DNA from: Flavobacterium sp. ACAM 123
Lineage (GTDB): Bacteria > Bacteroidota > Bacteroidia > Flavobacteriales > Flavobacteriaceae
Direction of reading: 5' to 3'
Length of the DNA: 44,566 bases
Assembly (NCBI RefSeq): GCF_000264055.1
Contig: NZ_AJXL01000021.1
Location: 1-44,566 of the forward strand
Shown here: positions 35,075-44,260 of the stretch, piece by piece
Layout of the letters: every line of letters begins with the position of its first letter
Numbering within the stretch: the stretch's first letter is position 1
Notes under the pieces: generated by a model
What the model saw: the letters and a program-made list of their open reading frames with translations, nothing else
Databases searched by the model: none
Told to the model about the DNA's origin: nothing
Position numbers and translations under genes: made by a program

Positions 35075-35657
35075 TTTGAAGCGGGATAACAAAAAATATT
35101 TTTCTACAGTAGTGCCAGTAATGGTGTTTGTGGGATTGCTTTTATTTTCAAGTTGTAAAGAGGATGTTTTTCCAAAACCGTCCAGTTATTTGCGCTTGGA
35201 TTATCCAATAGCGAAATATGCCAATTTTGAAAATGAATGTCCGTTTACTTTCGAAATGAACGCAGAAGCGGTTATAAAAGGTGAAAAAGATTGCGGATTT
35301 ACGATTACCTATCCAAAAATGAAAGCGACTATTTATTTGACTTATAAGCCCGTTAATAACAATATCAATGCCTTGCTTCGGGATGCCCAAAAATTGACAT
35401 ACGAGCACGTTATAAAGGCCGATGACATACTAGAACAGCCTTTTTTAAATCCTTCCAAAAAAGTGTATGGTATGTTTTACCAGGTGGATGGGAATGCGGC
35501 AACCAATTCGCAATTTTATGCTACTGACAGTACAAAACATTTCGTTACGGGTTCGGTTTATTTTTACGCCAAACCTAATTTTGACTCTATCATGCCGGCG
35601 GCCAGTTATATCAAGAATGACATGCAACGGTTGATTGAAACTTTGAAGTGGAAGTAA
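35067..35657 (+). CDS. gldD: Gliding motility lipoprotein GldD
   Basis: A 196-residue lipoprotein from the ATG at 35067. The signal peptide VVPVMVFVGLLLFSSC ends in a lipobox cysteine near residue 30, followed by KEDVFPKPSSYLRLDYP, typical of GldD. It is required for gliding and is thought to work with GldE, whose gene overlaps it. The ORF could start one codon earlier at a TTG, but the ATG is preferred. Confidence 0.93.
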   Translation: MFNLKRDNKKYFSTVVPVMVFVGLLLFSSCKEDVFPKPSSYLRLDYPIAKYANFENECPFTFEMNAEAVIKGEKDCGFTITYPKMKATIYLTYKPVNNNINALLRDAQKLTYEHVIKADDILEQPFLNPSKKVYGMFYQVDGNAATNSQFYATDSTKHFVTGSVYFYAKPNFDSIMPAASYIKNDMQRLIETLKWK

Positions 35658-35730
35658 TTTGAAAGGATATAACACTAAGCGTATTTAGCTTTTAGTCCAA
35701 ATCGTTTTGTTTTAGATTAGCGGTGTGTAC

Positions 35731-36111
35731 TTATGATTTCATATTGGAAACCGTGTAGGTTTTACCGTCTCCTGTCGCTTGAACCACTTTAGTTAAGCTT
35801 GCGGGTGTTTGTAGTGTTTTATCAAAAATCACGGTTGCTGATTTTGTGTCAAAATTTACCGTTGCGGTTTTTACCCCGTCAAGATCCGTTAATTCTTCTT
35901 GGATTGTTTTAGCGCAACCGACTGCACAAGTCATTCCGGAGACAGAAAAATGGGCGGTTCGTACGTTTTCAGCAGTGATTTTTTTTTGTATTTTAGGAGC
36001 TTCCGTTTCTATTTTTGCGGTTTTTTTAGGAGCTTCTTCAGTATTATTTTTACAGCTTACAAACAAAAGACCAGTTAAGGCTATTACTGCGATTGATTTT
36101 GTAATATTCAT
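35731..36111 (-). CDS. Heavy-metal-associated domain lipoprotein
   Basis: A 126-residue lipoprotein: signal peptide with lipobox cysteine at residue 20 (LTGLLFVSC), a charged Lys/Glu/Pro linker to about residue 50, then one HMA domain. The metal loop is GMTCAVGCA with Cys62 and Cys66, i.e. CxxxC instead of the usual CxxC. The rest (VKTATVNFDTKSATVIFD) is a normal ferredoxin-like HMA fold. Likely binds copper or another soft metal outside the cytoplasm (inference). It is convergent with gldD and not near a P-type ATPase here. Confidence 0.88.
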   Translation of the reverse strand: MNITKSIAVIALTGLLFVSCKNNTEEAPKKTAKIETEAPKIQKKITAENVRTAHFSVSGMTCAVGCAKTIQEELTDLDGVKTATVNFDTKSATVIFDKTLQTPASLTKVVQATGDGKTYTVSNMKS

Positions 36112-36222
36112 TATGATTTGATTTTAAGAGTGTTAACTAAAGTTTTAGTCAGGAGCAAAATTACTTAAAAAAAGCAGAGTTAATTCATAAAATTATTACA
36201 ATTTTGGAGCAAACTAGTAAGT

Positions 36223-37107
36223 ATGGAATCGAAGCAGTTGAAATGGGTTTATTTAGTAGGACTTGCCTTGATCTGGGGGAGTTCATTTATTTTAATTAAA
36301 AAAGGATTGATTGGATTATCGGCTTTGCAAGTCGGTTCCTTACGCATCATATTTGCCGCCATTTTTTTATTGCTGATTGGTTTTAAAAGTTTGTCAAAGA
36401 TTCCAAAAGAAAAATGGAAATTCATTGTCATGACTTCCATGTTTGGGACTTTCGTTCCAGCCTTTCTTTTTGCTATAGCGCAAACTGAAATTGACAGTGC
36501 TGTTACGTCGATATTAAACTCCTTAACACCTTTAAATACATTGATTTTAGGTGCTTTGGTGTTTGGCGTTGGTTTTGAAAGGAGACAGGTTTGGGGAGTC
36601 ATTATCGGACTTTTGGGGAGCTTACTTTTAGTTTTCAATGGAGCAATGAATCATCCTAATCAGAATTATTATTATGCTATTCTGGTCATTATTGCTTCGA
36701 TTTGTTATGCCGTAAATGTAAACTTAATCAAGAAGTTTTTATCAGACTTGAGTCCAGTTAGCATCACAACGGGTAATTTTATCGTGTTGCTGTTTCCTTC
36801 TTTAGCGATATTATATTTCACTGGTTTTTCGGAAGTTATACAGGTTGAAAAAGTGCAGCACGCAGTGGTATTTATTATGATTTTAGGGGTGGTAGGAACT
36901 GGAATAGCTAATATCGTTTTCTTTAAGCTCATACAGATGTCTTCGCCGGTTTTTGCAACTTCGGTGACTTATTTGATTCCGGTGGTTGCCTTTTTCTGGG
37001 GATTGCTGGATAATGAAATGCTGACTCCGGTACAGTTTATAGGCGCTTTTATAATTTTGATTGGAGTGTATTTATCTGCTAAGAAAAACAAAACAGTTAT
37101 AAATTAA
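36223..37107 (+). CDS. DMT family (EamA) transporter
   Basis: A 294-residue inner membrane protein with ten predicted helices arranged as two EamA repeats. The first repeat opens KWVYLVGLALIWGSSFILIK, a hallmark of the drug/metabolite transporter superfamily. The second includes YAILVIIASICYAVNVNLIK and ends LIPVVAFFWGLLDNEMLTPV and GAFIILIGVYL. Such carriers export amino acids, nucleobases or other metabolites; the substrate cannot be inferred. It stands alone with a strong downstream terminator. Confidence 0.9.
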   Translation: MESKQLKWVYLVGLALIWGSSFILIKKGLIGLSALQVGSLRIIFAAIFLLLIGFKSLSKIPKEKWKFIVMTSMFGTFVPAFLFAIAQTEIDSAVTSILNSLTPLNTLILGALVFGVGFERRQVWGVIIGLLGSLLLVFNGAMNHPNQNYYYAILVIIASICYAVNVNLIKKFLSDLSPVSITTGNFIVLLFPSLAILYFTGFSEVIQVEKVQHAVVFIMILGVVGTGIANIVFFKLIQMSSPVFATSVTYLIPVVAFFWGLLDNEMLTPVQFIGAFIILIGVYLSAKKNKTVIN

Positions 37108-37143
37108 ACAGAATGATGTTGCCACACAGGCTCTCTATATAAC

Positions 37144-37175
37144 AACAAAGGCTGCCTAAAAAGACAGCCTTTGTT
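37144..37175. terminator. Bidirectional terminator between DMT transporter and M16 gene
   Basis: AACAAAGGCTG and CAGCCTTTGTT form an 11-bp stem with a 10-base loop between two convergent genes. Confidence 0.88.
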
Positions 37176-37193
37176 TATTATTTTAGGATTTAA

Positions 37194-39242
37194 TTATTTA
37201 AAATCAGCATCCGTAACGCCTTCATTGATTTTTACTTCAGACATTTTGATGTCTAATTCAAAGCCTACGTTCTGGATGATGTTAAAAGGCACTTTTACTC
37301 CTTTAACTTCTCTATAATCACCAAAATTAGTTACTTGGGTCATAGACTTTCCTCCTTGCTCCATTGTTTTAGCATTTGCCAGTTTTAAACCTGTAGTTAC
37401 ATCATAATAGAATGTGGTTTTACCGTCTTTAATGGCGTACGCATCTTTACCGTTAATGGTCTCGATACCAGTAAGTGCGACACCGTCTTTTGTAGCCAGT
37501 AGTAATTCATCAAATAGGATTGCGCTATCTTTCATTTCAGCTAGTTCAGCTCCTTCAAAGTCTTTGCGTTGTCCTTGTTGTAGCACATAAGCGCTATTTT
37601 CATTGACTACTTGTTTCATCATGCTCATAGCTCCCATTGCGATCTCGACATTTAATTTACCTTTTGCATCTGCTTTTGAAGTAAATGTTAACGGCGATGG
37701 TGCTTGAGGTATCACTGTTGATCCTACCATAGAGATTGTTTTTACGGCTTTCACTGCTTTTTCTCCACCTATGGCAACGATGTAGTTGTCCAAAACACTT
37801 TTAATAGTTACACCGGCTGGCATGTCTTTTTTAAAAACTGGTTTTTCAATTTTAGTCCCGTATTTATCAAAGTAAAACATTGGCATTTTTAGTTTCTCAA
37901 GTGCAGGAGCTACTTCAGATCCTTTACCCACAACCAATACTCTTATATTATCAGCTAAGAAATATTTATTAGCTACGTCTTTGATGTCTTCTACAGTTAC
38001 TGCATTTATGCTTTTAATGTAGTTTTCATAAAAATCAGAAGGCAAATTATAGATTTCTGTATTTAAGGCATAACGGGCAACCGTAGTTGGCTTTTGGATT
38101 TGCATTACAAAGTTGCCTATGTATTTTGCTTTTGCATTTTTCAGGTCGTCAGCAGATACGAATTCTGTTCTGATTTTCTTTAATTCGCTTAAAATTTCAA
38201 CCACAGAGCTGTCTGTTACTGCATTTCTTACTGATGTTGAAGAACGAAATTTTTCTACGTATTTACCAAATCCTATATTAGAATAAGCACCATATGTCCA
38301 TCCGTGTTTTTCACGTAAGTTTAAAAACAATCTTCCTTCGCCGCCGCCGCCAAGAATCTGATTTGCTAAAATTGCAGCAAAATATTGTTTGTCAGTAAGT
38401 TTTAAATTGACGGTATTCAATACGGAGATCTCAGACTGAACTGCATTCGGCATATCTACAAAATTAATTTGTGATTGTTGCACGTTTTTAGGATCAGGAT
38501 ATGTGATCTGAGGGGCAATGCCTTTGGCCCATGAGCCAAAAAGTTTCGTAACCATTTTTTTTACTTCTTTCGTATCAACATCTCCTACAATAACCAAGTA
38601 GGCATTTCCGGGAACGAAATTAGTATTATAGTTTGCAACGGCATCCTTCAAGGTGACTTTGTCAATAGTTTCGGCACTTAAAAACTCTCCTGAAGGGTGA
38701 TTTACTCCAAAGGCTAAAACATCTTCAACTCGGCCGGCAACTGCAGCAACACTCTTTTCTTGTGTTTTTATTCCTTCTAAAAGTTTTGCTTTTATTTTAT
38801 CAAATTCTTCTTGGGTAAATACGGTATTGAGTGCGCCGTCAGACATTAACTCTAATATTCTTTCAGAGTATTTAGACAGTCCGCTGGCATAAGCGCCATT
38901 TGAATTGAAATTTATATTCGCACCTAAGAAATCAACTTCTTCATTGAAGGCATCTTTTGATGTTTTTGTGGTTCCGGTTCCGATAAGTTGACTGGTAATG
39001 TTAGCTACTCCTTTTTTGTCTCCTTCGGCATACGGCATATTGTCTAAGCTAAGGCTATAGGCTACTCGAGGCAGTTTGTGATTTTCTACTACCATTACTT
39101 TCAGTCCGTTCTTAAGCTCAAAATTAGTGGATTTACCAATCTTAATTGTCGGAGGAGCTGCAGGTTTTGGTTGCGGAATTACTTGTGCTTGCAAAACTAA
39201 AGTCAAAAATAGACTTGATAGTATGTATATTGTTTTTTTCAT
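37194..39242 (-). CDS. M16 peptidase, non-catalytic subunit with C-terminal LolA-like domain
   Basis: A 682-residue secreted protein (signal peptide ILSSLFLTLVLQAQ). Residues about 30-450 form an M16 peptidase unit lacking the HxxEH zinc motif. It retains the REKHGWTYGAYSN block with Arg and Tyr, which in heterodimeric M16 peptidases helps bind substrate for the catalytic partner. From about residue 475 a separate domain begins (VLDNYIVAIGGEKAVKAVKT) and runs to the end with a LolA/lipoprotein-sorting-like pattern (KTTFYYDVTTGLKLANAK, GDYREVKGVKVPFNI). The catalytic partner is encoded 12 bp upstream. An active heterodimeric periplasmic peptidase is inferred. Confidence 0.88.
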   Translation of the reverse strand: MKKTIYILSSLFLTLVLQAQVIPQPKPAAPPTIKIGKSTNFELKNGLKVMVVENHKLPRVAYSLSLDNMPYAEGDKKGVANITSQLIGTGTTKTSKDAFNEEVDFLGANINFNSNGAYASGLSKYSERILELMSDGALNTVFTQEEFDKIKAKLLEGIKTQEKSVAAVAGRVEDVLAFGVNHPSGEFLSAETIDKVTLKDAVANYNTNFVPGNAYLVIVGDVDTKEVKKMVTKLFGSWAKGIAPQITYPDPKNVQQSQINFVDMPNAVQSEISVLNTVNLKLTDKQYFAAILANQILGGGGEGRLFLNLREKHGWTYGAYSNIGFGKYVEKFRSSTSVRNAVTDSSVVEILSELKKIRTEFVSADDLKNAKAKYIGNFVMQIQKPTTVARYALNTEIYNLPSDFYENYIKSINAVTVEDIKDVANKYFLADNIRVLVVGKGSEVAPALEKLKMPMFYFDKYGTKIEKPVFKKDMPAGVTIKSVLDNYIVAIGGEKAVKAVKTISMVGSTVIPQAPSPLTFTSKADAKGKLNVEIAMGAMSMMKQVVNENSAYVLQQGQRKDFEGAELAEMKDSAILFDELLLATKDGVALTGIETINGKDAYAIKDGKTTFYYDVTTGLKLANAKTMEQGGKSMTQVTNFGDYREVKGVKVPFNIIQNVGFELDIKMSEVKINEGVTDADFK

Positions 39243-39254
39243 GATGGTTCTGTA

Positions 39255-40580
39255 TTATTTTTTGGCTTTGTCTGGTGATGGAACATAATCTAATACTAAT
39301 CTTTGGTTCGGATTTAGATATTTTTTTGCAACAGTCCTAATCTCTTCCGGTGTAATGGTACGGTAAATGTCAATTTCTGTATTGATTAAATTTACGTCCT
39401 TGTAGAGCATATAGTAGGTTGCAAGATTATCTGCTACTCCCTCAATAGAGGCGTTACTGTTTACGTATTGATTCTCGTACTTATTCTGAAGCTTTTGCAA
39501 TTCCTTATCAGAAATTAATTCTGTCTGTAACTTTACGATTTCGGCATCAATTTCAGTAAGTAGATTTTCAGCCGTACTTGGCGCTTGAGGTAAACCATAA
39601 AGAATATACGTTCCGTAATCTTCTTGACTATAACTAAATGCACCAATTTGCAAGGCCATTTTTTTGTCATCAACTATTTTTTTGTATAATCTAGAGCTCT
39701 TACCATCACTTAAGATTGTAGAAATAAAGTCCAAGACTCTTGCATCACGAGTTTTCATCGAAGGCGTTCTGTAAGCAGCTACAACCATCGGGATTTGAAT
39801 GTTAGAGTCTTCAAATTGTGCCTTAATAGTTTCGGTAATCGGTTGCTCTACGAAAGTTTCTCTTTCAATAGTGGCTCCTCTTTTGATATCACCAAAGTAT
39901 TTTTGGATCCATTCTTTCGTTTGAGCCGCGTTAAAATCTCCCGCTACGACAAGTACCGCGTTGTTCGGAACATAAAATTTCTTGTTGAAGTCCTTAAATT
40001 CTTCTAATTTTGCAGCGTCTAAATGATCCATTGAACCAATAGTTGTCCAGCGATAAGGATGGTTTGTGAACATCTTTTTCTTTACCTCCGGAATCATTTG
40101 CCCATAAGGACTATTGTCGTAACGCAATCTTTTTTCCTCTTTGACAACCTCATTTTGAGTGTCAACACCAATCTGGTTGATTACAGGATGTAGCATTCTT
40201 TCGGATTCCATCCATAATCCTAATTCAAGATTGTTAGATGGGAATACTTCGTAATAATAAGTACGGTCTTCGGTGGTGTTGGCGTTATTTGTTCCCCCAT
40301 TTCCGGTCACAATTTTAAACCATTCCCCACGTTTGATGTTCTCAGTACCTTCAAATAAAAGATGTTCAAAAAAATGGGCAAAACCAGTTCTTTCCGGATC
40401 TTCGTTTTTGGCACCTACGTGATACATCACTGATGTGATCACAACTGGGGCCGAAGGGTCGTTTTGTAAAATAACATGTAGACCATTGTCTAAATTGTAT
40501 TCTTCGAAAGCTACTTTTTGTGCAGAAACTGCTCCTCCAAGTAAAAGTGTGGCGCTTAACGCCATTATTGATTTTTTCAT
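39255..40580 (-). CDS. M16 peptidase, catalytic subunit
   Basis: A 441-residue secreted zinc peptidase from ATG 40580, chosen because it starts the signal peptide MKKSIMALSATLLLGGAVSA; an upstream ATG at 40622 is less likely. The inverted zinc motif HFFEH (residues 69-73) lies in TGFAHFFEHLLFEGT, and the third ligand region is NEVVKEEKRLR. It pairs with the non-catalytic subunit 12 bp downstream, together making the two halves found fused in pitrilysin. Substrates of such periplasmic M16 pairs are typically peptides; none is known here. Confidence 0.92.
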   Translation of the reverse strand: MKKSIMALSATLLLGGAVSAQKVAFEEYNLDNGLHVILQNDPSAPVVITSVMYHVGAKNEDPERTGFAHFFEHLLFEGTENIKRGEWFKIVTGNGGTNNANTTEDRTYYYEVFPSNNLELGLWMESERMLHPVINQIGVDTQNEVVKEEKRLRYDNSPYGQMIPEVKKKMFTNHPYRWTTIGSMDHLDAAKLEEFKDFNKKFYVPNNAVLVVAGDFNAAQTKEWIQKYFGDIKRGATIERETFVEQPITETIKAQFEDSNIQIPMVVAAYRTPSMKTRDARVLDFISTILSDGKSSRLYKKIVDDKKMALQIGAFSYSQEDYGTYILYGLPQAPSTAENLLTEIDAEIVKLQTELISDKELQKLQNKYENQYVNSNASIEGVADNLATYYMLYKDVNLINTEIDIYRTITPEEIRTVAKKYLNPNQRLVLDYVPSPDKAKK

Positions 40581-40735
40581 AGTTAGTAATAGGTTAATTA
40601 ATTCATAGGTCGTGTTGTTCATTGTATTGTTACATCAAAAACTAATTTTTTTTATAAGATTTTACATATTTTTTCACCGTTAAAAAAAATGATTAAATAA
40701 TTATTGAGACATTTTTAGCTACCAAAAAACAAAAA

Positions 40736-40768
40736 AGGCCTTCCATCATTGAGTTAGATCGAGGGCCT
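40736..40768 (-). terminator. Terminator after second M16 pair
   Basis: AGGCC and GGCCT arms separated by about 23 bases with a following T-run on the minus strand, 31 bp downstream of the stop of the shorter M16 gene. Stem is short, so confidence is moderate. Confidence 0.5.
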
Positions 40769-40798
40769 CAGTATTCTTATAGACTAGAATGACTGTCT

Positions 40799-42166
40799 TT
40801 ATTTCACGGAAGGTTTCTCCTTTGGATGTCCAAATTTATCGAAATAAAATAAGGGTATATTTAGTTTTTCTAATCCAGGAATAACATCCGAGCCTTTTCC
40901 GGCAATTATAATTCGGGTATTTTCAATCAGGAAATATTTATTGGCTGCCTTCAAAACATCGTCTGCTGTTACTGCGTTTATTGTTTTGATGTAGTTTTCA
41001 TAAAAGTCAAGAGACAACTCTTCTGTTTCAACATTTAAGGCATATCGTGCAATAGCTGTTGGTTTTTCTACCTGCATTACAAAACGTCCAATGTATCCCG
41101 CTTTTACATTCTTTAGTAGTTCTTCAGATACTTTTTCGGTTCTTATTCTATTGATTTCTTTGACGAATTCGATTACGGCGCTATCGGTGGATATACTTCT
41201 TACTGAGGAGGCCGATTTTATTTTGGAAACATATTTGCTTGCCCCAATGCTCGAGTTAGCTCCGTAAGTCCATCCATGTTCTTCTCTTAAGTTCATGTTT
41301 AGGTAGCTGTTAAAGTCCCCGCCAAGTATATACGTGGCGATAACTGCTGGAAAAAAGTCTTTATCGGACATTTTTAAATCTAAGGTGTTGACCAAGGATA
41401 TTTCGGACTGAACGGCATTGGGAACATCTACAAAATTAATTTGTGTAAAAGGAACGTTTTCGGGAGCGGCATAGGTTATTTTGGTGGTGTTTGTTCGTTT
41501 CCACAAGCCGAAAAGGTTTTCAACAACAGGTTTTACTTCCTTGTATTTTATATCTCCTATGATTACCAAATACGCATTTTCTGCTGCGAAATAGGCCGAG
41601 TAATTCGCTTTTACATCGTCAAGAGTAATGTTGTTTAGGGATTCTTGGGTGGTGTATTCGCCCGCGGGATGATTCATTCCGAAGGCTAAAGCATTAACGA
41701 CCCTGTTAGCAATTGCGGTAACGCTTTTTTCTTGTGCTTTTATACCTTCTAGAAGCTTTGCTTTTTCTTTATCGAATTCTTCCTGAGTAAAATTAGGATA
41801 AAGCGCACCGTATGTTAAAAGTTGGAGCACGCGACCAGAATATTTAGAAAGGGCACTTGCATAAGCGCCATGTGAGTTAAAACCAATATTAGCACCTAGG
41901 AAATCTATTTCTTCGTTAAAGTCGTCTTTGGTTATCTTAAGGTTTCCACTTCCTATTAAGTTGCTGCATAGTTCGTCTACTCCCTTTTTTCTGCCTTCTG
42001 CAAAAGGAGGATTGTCTATGGTCAGCTTGAAAGTTACTTTTGGTAATTTATGATCTTCTACAATCAGTACTTTTAGTCCGTTAGCTAAGAAAAACGTCTG
42101 TGGTTTATTAATATTGACAATTGGCGGTTTTCCAGGTTTGGGTTGGGTGCGATGTTGTGCTTGCAT
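40799..42166 (-). CDS. Second M16 non-catalytic subunit, lacking LolA-like domain
   Basis: A 455-residue paralogue of the protein at 37194-39242, matching its M16 part end to end, including REEHGWTYGANSS with the Arg/Tyr pair and no HxxEH. It stops right after FYFDKFGHPKEKP, exactly where the LolA-like domain would begin. The first in-frame ATG (42166) gives MQAQHRTQPKP, i.e. the C-terminal edge of a signal peptide. The codons upstream encode KISILFILLFVTGIMQAQ, a good signal core, but reach a TAA at 42217-42215 with no ATG, GTG or TTG at the front (only CTA, GAA, AAA, ATA). Unless a non-standard start is used, the protein is not exported. Confidence 0.8.
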   Translation of the reverse strand: MQAQHRTQPKPGKPPIVNINKPQTFFLANGLKVLIVEDHKLPKVTFKLTIDNPPFAEGRKKGVDELCSNLIGSGNLKITKDDFNEEIDFLGANIGFNSHGAYASALSKYSGRVLQLLTYGALYPNFTQEEFDKEKAKLLEGIKAQEKSVTAIANRVVNALAFGMNHPAGEYTTQESLNNITLDDVKANYSAYFAAENAYLVIIGDIKYKEVKPVVENLFGLWKRTNTTKITYAAPENVPFTQINFVDVPNAVQSEISLVNTLDLKMSDKDFFPAVIATYILGGDFNSYLNMNLREEHGWTYGANSSIGASKYVSKIKSASSVRSISTDSAVIEFVKEINRIRTEKVSEELLKNVKAGYIGRFVMQVEKPTAIARYALNVETEELSLDFYENYIKTINAVTADDVLKAANKYFLIENTRIIIAGKGSDVIPGLEKLNIPLFYFDKFGHPKEKPSVK

Positions 42167-42225
42167 AATTCCTGTTACAAATAAAAGGATGAATAGAATA
42201 CTTATTTTTTCTAGTTATGAAGGGC

Positions 42226-43551
42226 TTAATTCTGAACCGTTTCTGAGGTAGGGATGTAATCCAAGACCAATCTCTGATTTGGATTCAGATATTTGTTTGC
42301 GACTTCTCTAATTTCTTCGCGACTAATGGAGTGATAAAGATCGATCTCAGTATTAATCAAATTGATGTCTCCGTATAGCAAATGATATTTCGCCAAATTC
42401 TCAGCAATGCCCTCTACATTCGAATTGTTGTCCACGTATTGGTTTTCATACTGATTTTGTAATTTTTGATAATCTTTCTCAGAGATTAAATCCGTTTGGA
42501 TTTTTATAATTTCTTCATCGATTTCATGCAGTAAATCGGCAGCAGTATGCGTTCCCATCGGTAGGCCATAAATAATATACATTCCGTAATCTTCCTGACT
42601 GAAACCTACAGCGCCTATTTGTAGGGCTATTTTCTTTTCGTCAACGACTTTCTTGTATAATTTCGAACTCTTACCGTCGCTTAAGTATGACGATATAAAA
42701 TCGAGGACGCGAGCGTCTCGCGTTTTCATTGACGGTGTTCTGTAAGAAGCAACAATCATCGGTATTTGGATATTGGGATCTTGATAGACGGCTTTCATCG
42801 TCTGTGTTATCGGTTTCTCGACAAACGTTTGTTTTTTTAGCACTTCGCCTTTTTCTATTGGGCCGAAGTATTTTTCGATCCATTCTTTTGTTTGATTTTT
42901 TTCGAAAGCTCCGGCCACTACTAAAACAGCATTGTTTGGGATATAGAATTTTTTATGAAATGCTTTAAAATCCTCTAAAGTAGCAGTGTCTAGATGTTCC
43001 ATAGAGCCAATAGTTGACCAGCGATACGGATGATTTTCGAACATGTTTTCCTTTACGATGGGCAAGATTTTTCCATAAGGTTGGTTATCGTAACGAGAGT
43101 TCTTTTCTTCCTTGATAACCCCGTTCTGCGTGTCGACTCCTATTTGATTAATTATAGGATGCAGCAGCCTTTCGGATTCCATCCAAAGGGCCAGTTCTAA
43201 ATTATTGGAAGGGAATACTTCATAGTAGTAGGTTCGGTCATCGGAAGTATTGGCATTATTGACTCCTCCGTTAGAAGTTACAATTTGAAACCATTCACCT
43301 CTTTTTATATTTTTGGTTCCTTCAAATAAAAGATGTTCGAAAAAGTGGGCAAAACCGGTTTTCTCTGGGTTTTCATCTTTAGACCCTACATGGTACATCA
43401 CCGAAGTTATTACAACGGGTGCTGAAGGATCATGGTGCAAAATAACATGCAGGCCATTGTTCAAGGTGTATTCTTCAAAAGCTATTTTTTGGGCAGAAGC
43501 GACTCCGCCTAAGGGGAGGGCATTAGTTAATCCCATTATTGATTTTTCCAT
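42226..43551 (-). CDS. Second M16 catalytic subunit paralogue
   Basis: A 441-residue paralogue of the catalytic subunit, colinear along its full length, with HFFEH at residues 69-73 and the third-ligand region NGVIKEEKNSR. The signal peptide is weakened: MEKSIMGLTNALPLGGVASA has Glu at residue 2 and Asn and Pro in the core where the other copy has MKKSIMALSATLLLGGAVSA. Catalytic residues look intact, so it may be active if exported. The non-catalytic paralogue follows about 60 bp downstream. Confidence 0.88.
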   Translation of the reverse strand: MEKSIMGLTNALPLGGVASAQKIAFEEYTLNNGLHVILHHDPSAPVVITSVMYHVGSKDENPEKTGFAHFFEHLLFEGTKNIKRGEWFQIVTSNGGVNNANTSDDRTYYYEVFPSNNLELALWMESERLLHPIINQIGVDTQNGVIKEEKNSRYDNQPYGKILPIVKENMFENHPYRWSTIGSMEHLDTATLEDFKAFHKKFYIPNNAVLVVAGAFEKNQTKEWIEKYFGPIEKGEVLKKQTFVEKPITQTMKAVYQDPNIQIPMIVASYRTPSMKTRDARVLDFISSYLSDGKSSKLYKKVVDEKKIALQIGAVGFSQEDYGMYIIYGLPMGTHTAADLLHEIDEEIIKIQTDLISEKDYQKLQNQYENQYVDNNSNVEGIAENLAKYHLLYGDINLINTEIDLYHSISREEIREVANKYLNPNQRLVLDYIPTSETVQN

Positions 43552-43732
43552 ATCGATTAATAAAGTGCGTTACATTAGCTAAAAACTAAAGTTATTGCTA
43601 GCTCAAAAATACCCTTTTTTAATGAGCTGTGTCCAGTATTCTGTTTTTTTAAGGAAAGGAAAGGGATTTTGGGAAGGTAAATCTTTGAAAACAGTGTAAT
43701 ATGAAAAGAAATTATATTTTTAGTTTTAAGGG

Positions 43733-43763
43733 TTTGCGCAATAAAAATTAAATTGTATATTTG
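43733..43763 (+). promoter_or_regulatory. Complete Bacteroidota promoter of rplU-rpmA
   Basis: A -33 TTTG (43733-43736) and a -7 TATATTTG (43756-43763) are separated by 19 bp, an exact match to the TTTG-N19-TAnnTTTG consensus. The rplU ATG is 30 bp downstream. Confidence 0.85.
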
Positions 43764-43793
43764 CAACCTTAAAAATCAATAAATCAATTTGGT

Positions 43794-44237
43794 ATGTATG
43801 CAATCGTAGAGATAGCAGGGCAACAATTCAAAGTAAGCAAAGACCTAAAGGTTTACGTTCACCGTTTGACAAATGAAGAAGGAACTACAGTTTCTTTTGA
43901 CAAAGTTTATTTGTTAGACGATAATGGAGTAATCACAATAGGCGCCCCCGCTATAGAAGGTGCTTCAGTAGAAGCTAAAGTGTTACAACACTTAAAAGGA
44001 GATAAAGTTATCGTTTTCAAAAAGAAAAGAAGAAAAGGATACAAAAAGAGAAATGGTCACAGACAATTTCTTACTCAAATTGTAATCGAAGGTATTACTG
44101 CAGCAGGTGCTAAAAAAGCGACTCCTAAAAAAGAAGCAGCTCCTAAGAAAGAGGCGGTAGAGGCAAGTACTGAGGAGGCTCCGGCTGCTAAAGTAAAAAA
44201 AGCTCCTAAGGCTAAAAAAGAAGATACTAAAGAATAA
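43794..44237 (+). CDS. rplU: 50S ribosomal protein L21, with C-terminal extension
   Basis: The first about 100 residues are canonical L21 (MYAIVEIAGQQFKVSKDLKV at the start, FKKKRRKGYKKRNGHRQFLT near residues 77-96). A tail of about 40 residues rich in Lys, Ala, Glu and Pro follows (AAPKKEAVEAST and similar), as seen in many Bacteroidota L21 proteins. It is a large-subunit 23S rRNA-binding protein and is cotranscribed with rpmA 23 bp downstream. Confidence 0.97.
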   Translation: MYAIVEIAGQQFKVSKDLKVYVHRLTNEEGTTVSFDKVYLLDDNGVITIGAPAIEGASVEAKVLQHLKGDKVIVFKKKRRKGYKKRNGHRQFLTQIVIEGITAAGAKKATPKKEAAPKKEAVEASTEEAPAAKVKKAPKAKKEDTKE

Positions 44238-44260
44238 TAACAATATTAAACTAATACGTC

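Noticed and set aside
36249..36638. Minus-strand frame of 129 codons
   Set aside because: Antisense shadow of the DMT transporter, rich in Lys/Pro as expected from reversed hydrophobic codons.
40581..40622. Upstream ATG start for the catalytic M16 gene
   Set aside because: It adds 14 residues before a perfect signal peptide start; the ATG at 40580 is better.
43575..43766. Minus-strand frame of 63 codons upstream of rplU
   Set aside because: It covers the clear rplU promoter and shows no protein-like features.
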